A stretch of 64,000 nucleotides of DNA from Malurus cyaneus samueli (Eukaryota > Chordata > Aves > Passeriformes > Maluridae), in contig CM019216.1 in NCBI GenBank assembly GCA_009741485.1, forward strand, positions 45,764,863 to 45,828,862, given 5' to 3'. The notes under the pieces are model-generated. The model did not search any database. It had not been told where the DNA came from and saw only the letters and a program-made list of their open reading frames with translations. The translations under genes were made by a program, and so were the position numbers. Below are positions 61,921-64,000 of the stretch, in pieces; the stretch's first letter is position 1, and the number at the start of each line of letters is the position of its first letter.

Positions 61921-64000
61921 AGTGGGCATCCTGCAAATACCTGTGTGCTGCGGATAATGCTTCCCAAATGTGATGGCTGTAAGGGCTGAAATGAAACCCC
62001 TGTCCGGTCATGACTTGCTTACTCCAGCTGGGATTGTCACCAATCCTTTCCAGAACCTCTTGTTTCTAAACAGGAACCACCAGGTCCATCTGAAATCAGA
62101 AAGAAGTGGCCAGATAGTGAAAAGAAGAGAAAGGAAATTTTTATGAATTCAGGACTGTATCTCTCACTGGGCTGAGGCATCCCACACAGTTTTAGCACAA
62201 ACAATTGAAGGCTTCCAAAATTTATTCTGTGATTGCTCATTGCTGTAGTACACTACAATTTAGTTTGTTCAGTCGTTGCTAAAGCCATCCACCCACTTAC
62301 AGCTATTCTTATAGAAAATAGCATCCTTTCCCACTGATGCACATAATTTGTATCTTCTGATAATTGTGCATCTGATGCATGGAGAGAAGACAATAATAGA
62401 TAAGAGCTTTAACATGATTTCTGACATGCTGCTGAAAAAAAGTGGCAATGGCTTTAGTTAATGTGTGCATACATTTTGCCTGAATGATAAAAAAGCAAAT
62501 TGAAAGCTTCAATTGTATTATTCAGTAGTGTCAGTAATGTTCTGAGTTTATGACTGACTGAAATGCCATCAGCTGGACATGGATATGCAGTCACAGGCAT
62601 GATGATTTGGGCTGTAAGTAACTTGCAACTTTTTAAACCTAAAAGTTAAAAAGCATGCTAGATTGTCTAGATGCAATTAAGAAGCCCTAATTGCAAAAAT
62701 GAAATGTGGCATGAAATAATCTTAACAAATGTATTTTCTTGTTAAAGGGAACATTAGTTTCTATTTGGTAATACTGTGAGACTTCAAAAATTATGTGATA
62801 CTTATGCAGCTTATCTGTTTATCAAACTAATGAAGCACACTGTTAAAAAAAAAAAAAAAGACTTGCTCAAGCATTTGGTATTAGATGCTTTGAGAAAGAA
62901 TGGGGAAATAAACATAGAACTATAAATCACAGGGGTTAGGAGACTTGGAATAATTTTCTGGGAACTTCAGGAAATACCTAGTGACTTTTGCAAATCAAAT
63001 TGAAAATCTGAGTGGCTGAGATGTAGAACTTCAAAATGAAGCTCTAGAATTGTGGAATTATATGTTTTAATGTCAACTTATATCAATGTGGAGTTCTCCT
63101 GTGTTCTATATTCAGCCGACATGGCTGAGGATAAAGCAAGATGTGCCTCCCATCTCCCACCTCTCCCTCCACCTGGCCAGGAAGCTTGAGCCGTGCCTGG
63201 GGGCTGCTCCTGGGCAGACTGAGGAGGTGTTCCTGACACTGTGCTCACTTGTCAGCTGCGTTGGGATGATTCCAGTTCCTGCAAGCAGCAGGTAGCTCCA
63301 GCCAGCCTTAGTTTATGTGTCTGAGTTTGAAACGTACAGAGCTCCTCCACGGAGCTGCCTTTGGCAACATGGAAAAAAAGATTTCACTAGAAAATCCTTT
63401 GCATCTGTACATGGAAGGATATATTATATGTTTACATAGAAAGATAAAATGAAAAACACATCCTGTTGTCAGTACATATAATTAGGAACCCTTTGATTTA
63501 TGCACATTCCATTCACTAACATCATTGACATATTTTGTGTATCTGAGACAGAAAGTATAATGTCTTGTGATATTATGTGGGACTTTTCCTATGGAGGGCT
63601 CATGGAAGTCACATAGGTGGAAAGTACAAATATGTTAAAATTATATGTAGAAAAAGAAGAAGGAATGAAAATTTTCTGGCAAATATAGGTCACCTATTTG
63701 TGCAAGTTAGTTTCACAGTTCACTGCTTAACCTCTTGCTTTTTTACCTACAGTGTTGTATAGCTAACTCAGAAGGAATATGTGGTACTTAGACTGTGTTA
63801 ATGTTATTTAAATATATTCTTGAGGAATGGAATTGAGAGTAATACAGCTAAGTAGTAAGAAATACACTGGACCATTAACATGATCAAGTTAGTCTAAGTA
63901 TACCATATTAAGTAATCAGTATAAAATGCCCCAAGTATGCTTACAATCATAGTAAATGCATAGTTGCATTGTTTTGCAAATGCCATGTAGTCATGTCTTC
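61921..64000. other. Intergenic region, no gene recognised
   Basis: AT-rich DNA with a 15-base poly-A run near 62846 and a small GC-richer patch at about 63110-63310 whose translation resembles no family I know. I looked for the 3' end of MAN1A1, the expected neighbour by vertebrate synteny, and could not identify any exon. Confidence 0.6.

Noticed and set aside
61226..61989. 171-codon minus and 125-codon plus frames
   Set aside because: They overlap an ERV LTR; LTRs do not normally code, and the translations are low-complexity.
1..64000. CRISPR arrays, bacterial operons, tRNA and rRNA genes
   Set aside because: No repeat-spacer pattern, cloverleaf or rRNA sequence was seen, and the window is vertebrate nuclear DNA.
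46400..64000. 3' exons of MAN1A1, expected by synteny
   Set aside because: I found no minus-strand frame resembling an alpha-mannosidase; the gene probably lies beyond the window.

Overview
The window is vertebrate nuclear DNA, and almost certainly from a bird. It is AT-rich, its genes are split by introns, and its interspersed repeats are of avian type: CR1 LINE fragments, several with the typical CR1 3' end, plus endogenous-retrovirus LTRs of the families common in bird genomes. No SINE-type repeats were seen. The LTR load fits a neoavian, perhaps passerine, genome, but the species cannot be named from sequence alone.

One protein-coding gene is present: FAM184A, on the minus strand. Its first coding exon lies at 45121-45285, inside a CpG island (about 44800-45960). 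The gene runs leftward through nine coding exons and leaves the window at position 1. The nine exons join without a break into 698 codons (2,094 nt), roughly the N-terminal 60% of a protein of about 1,140 residues. Every exon length agrees with its residue count, and all introns have recognisable splice sites. Eight introns are bounded within the window; intron 6 uses a GC donor instead of GT. The protein is a long charged coiled coil of poorly known function.

Layout: 1-1159 is partial intron 9. From 1160 to 18580 lie exons 9 to 2, separated by introns of 0.2-3.7 kb. From 18581 to 45120 is the 26.5-kb intron 1, which holds CR1 fragments and a solo LTR inserted into a CR1 copy. From 44800 to 46000 is the CpG-island promoter and exon 1. 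From 46000 to 64000 is intergenic DNA with one CR1 tail, one LTR and no convincing gene. In other vertebrates the neighbour on this side is MAN1A1, but none of its exons is recognisable here.

I found no undescribed multi-gene system. The points most worth a second look are: (1) a reading-frame anomaly in FAM184A exon 1, where the conserved WQQ...YGG segment sits in the wrong frame for about 90 nt; (2) the GC-AG intron 6; (3) a 434-bp solo LTR with a perfect 6-bp target duplication nested in a CR1; (4) two LTRs of different families end to end, in opposite orientation, in intron 2.
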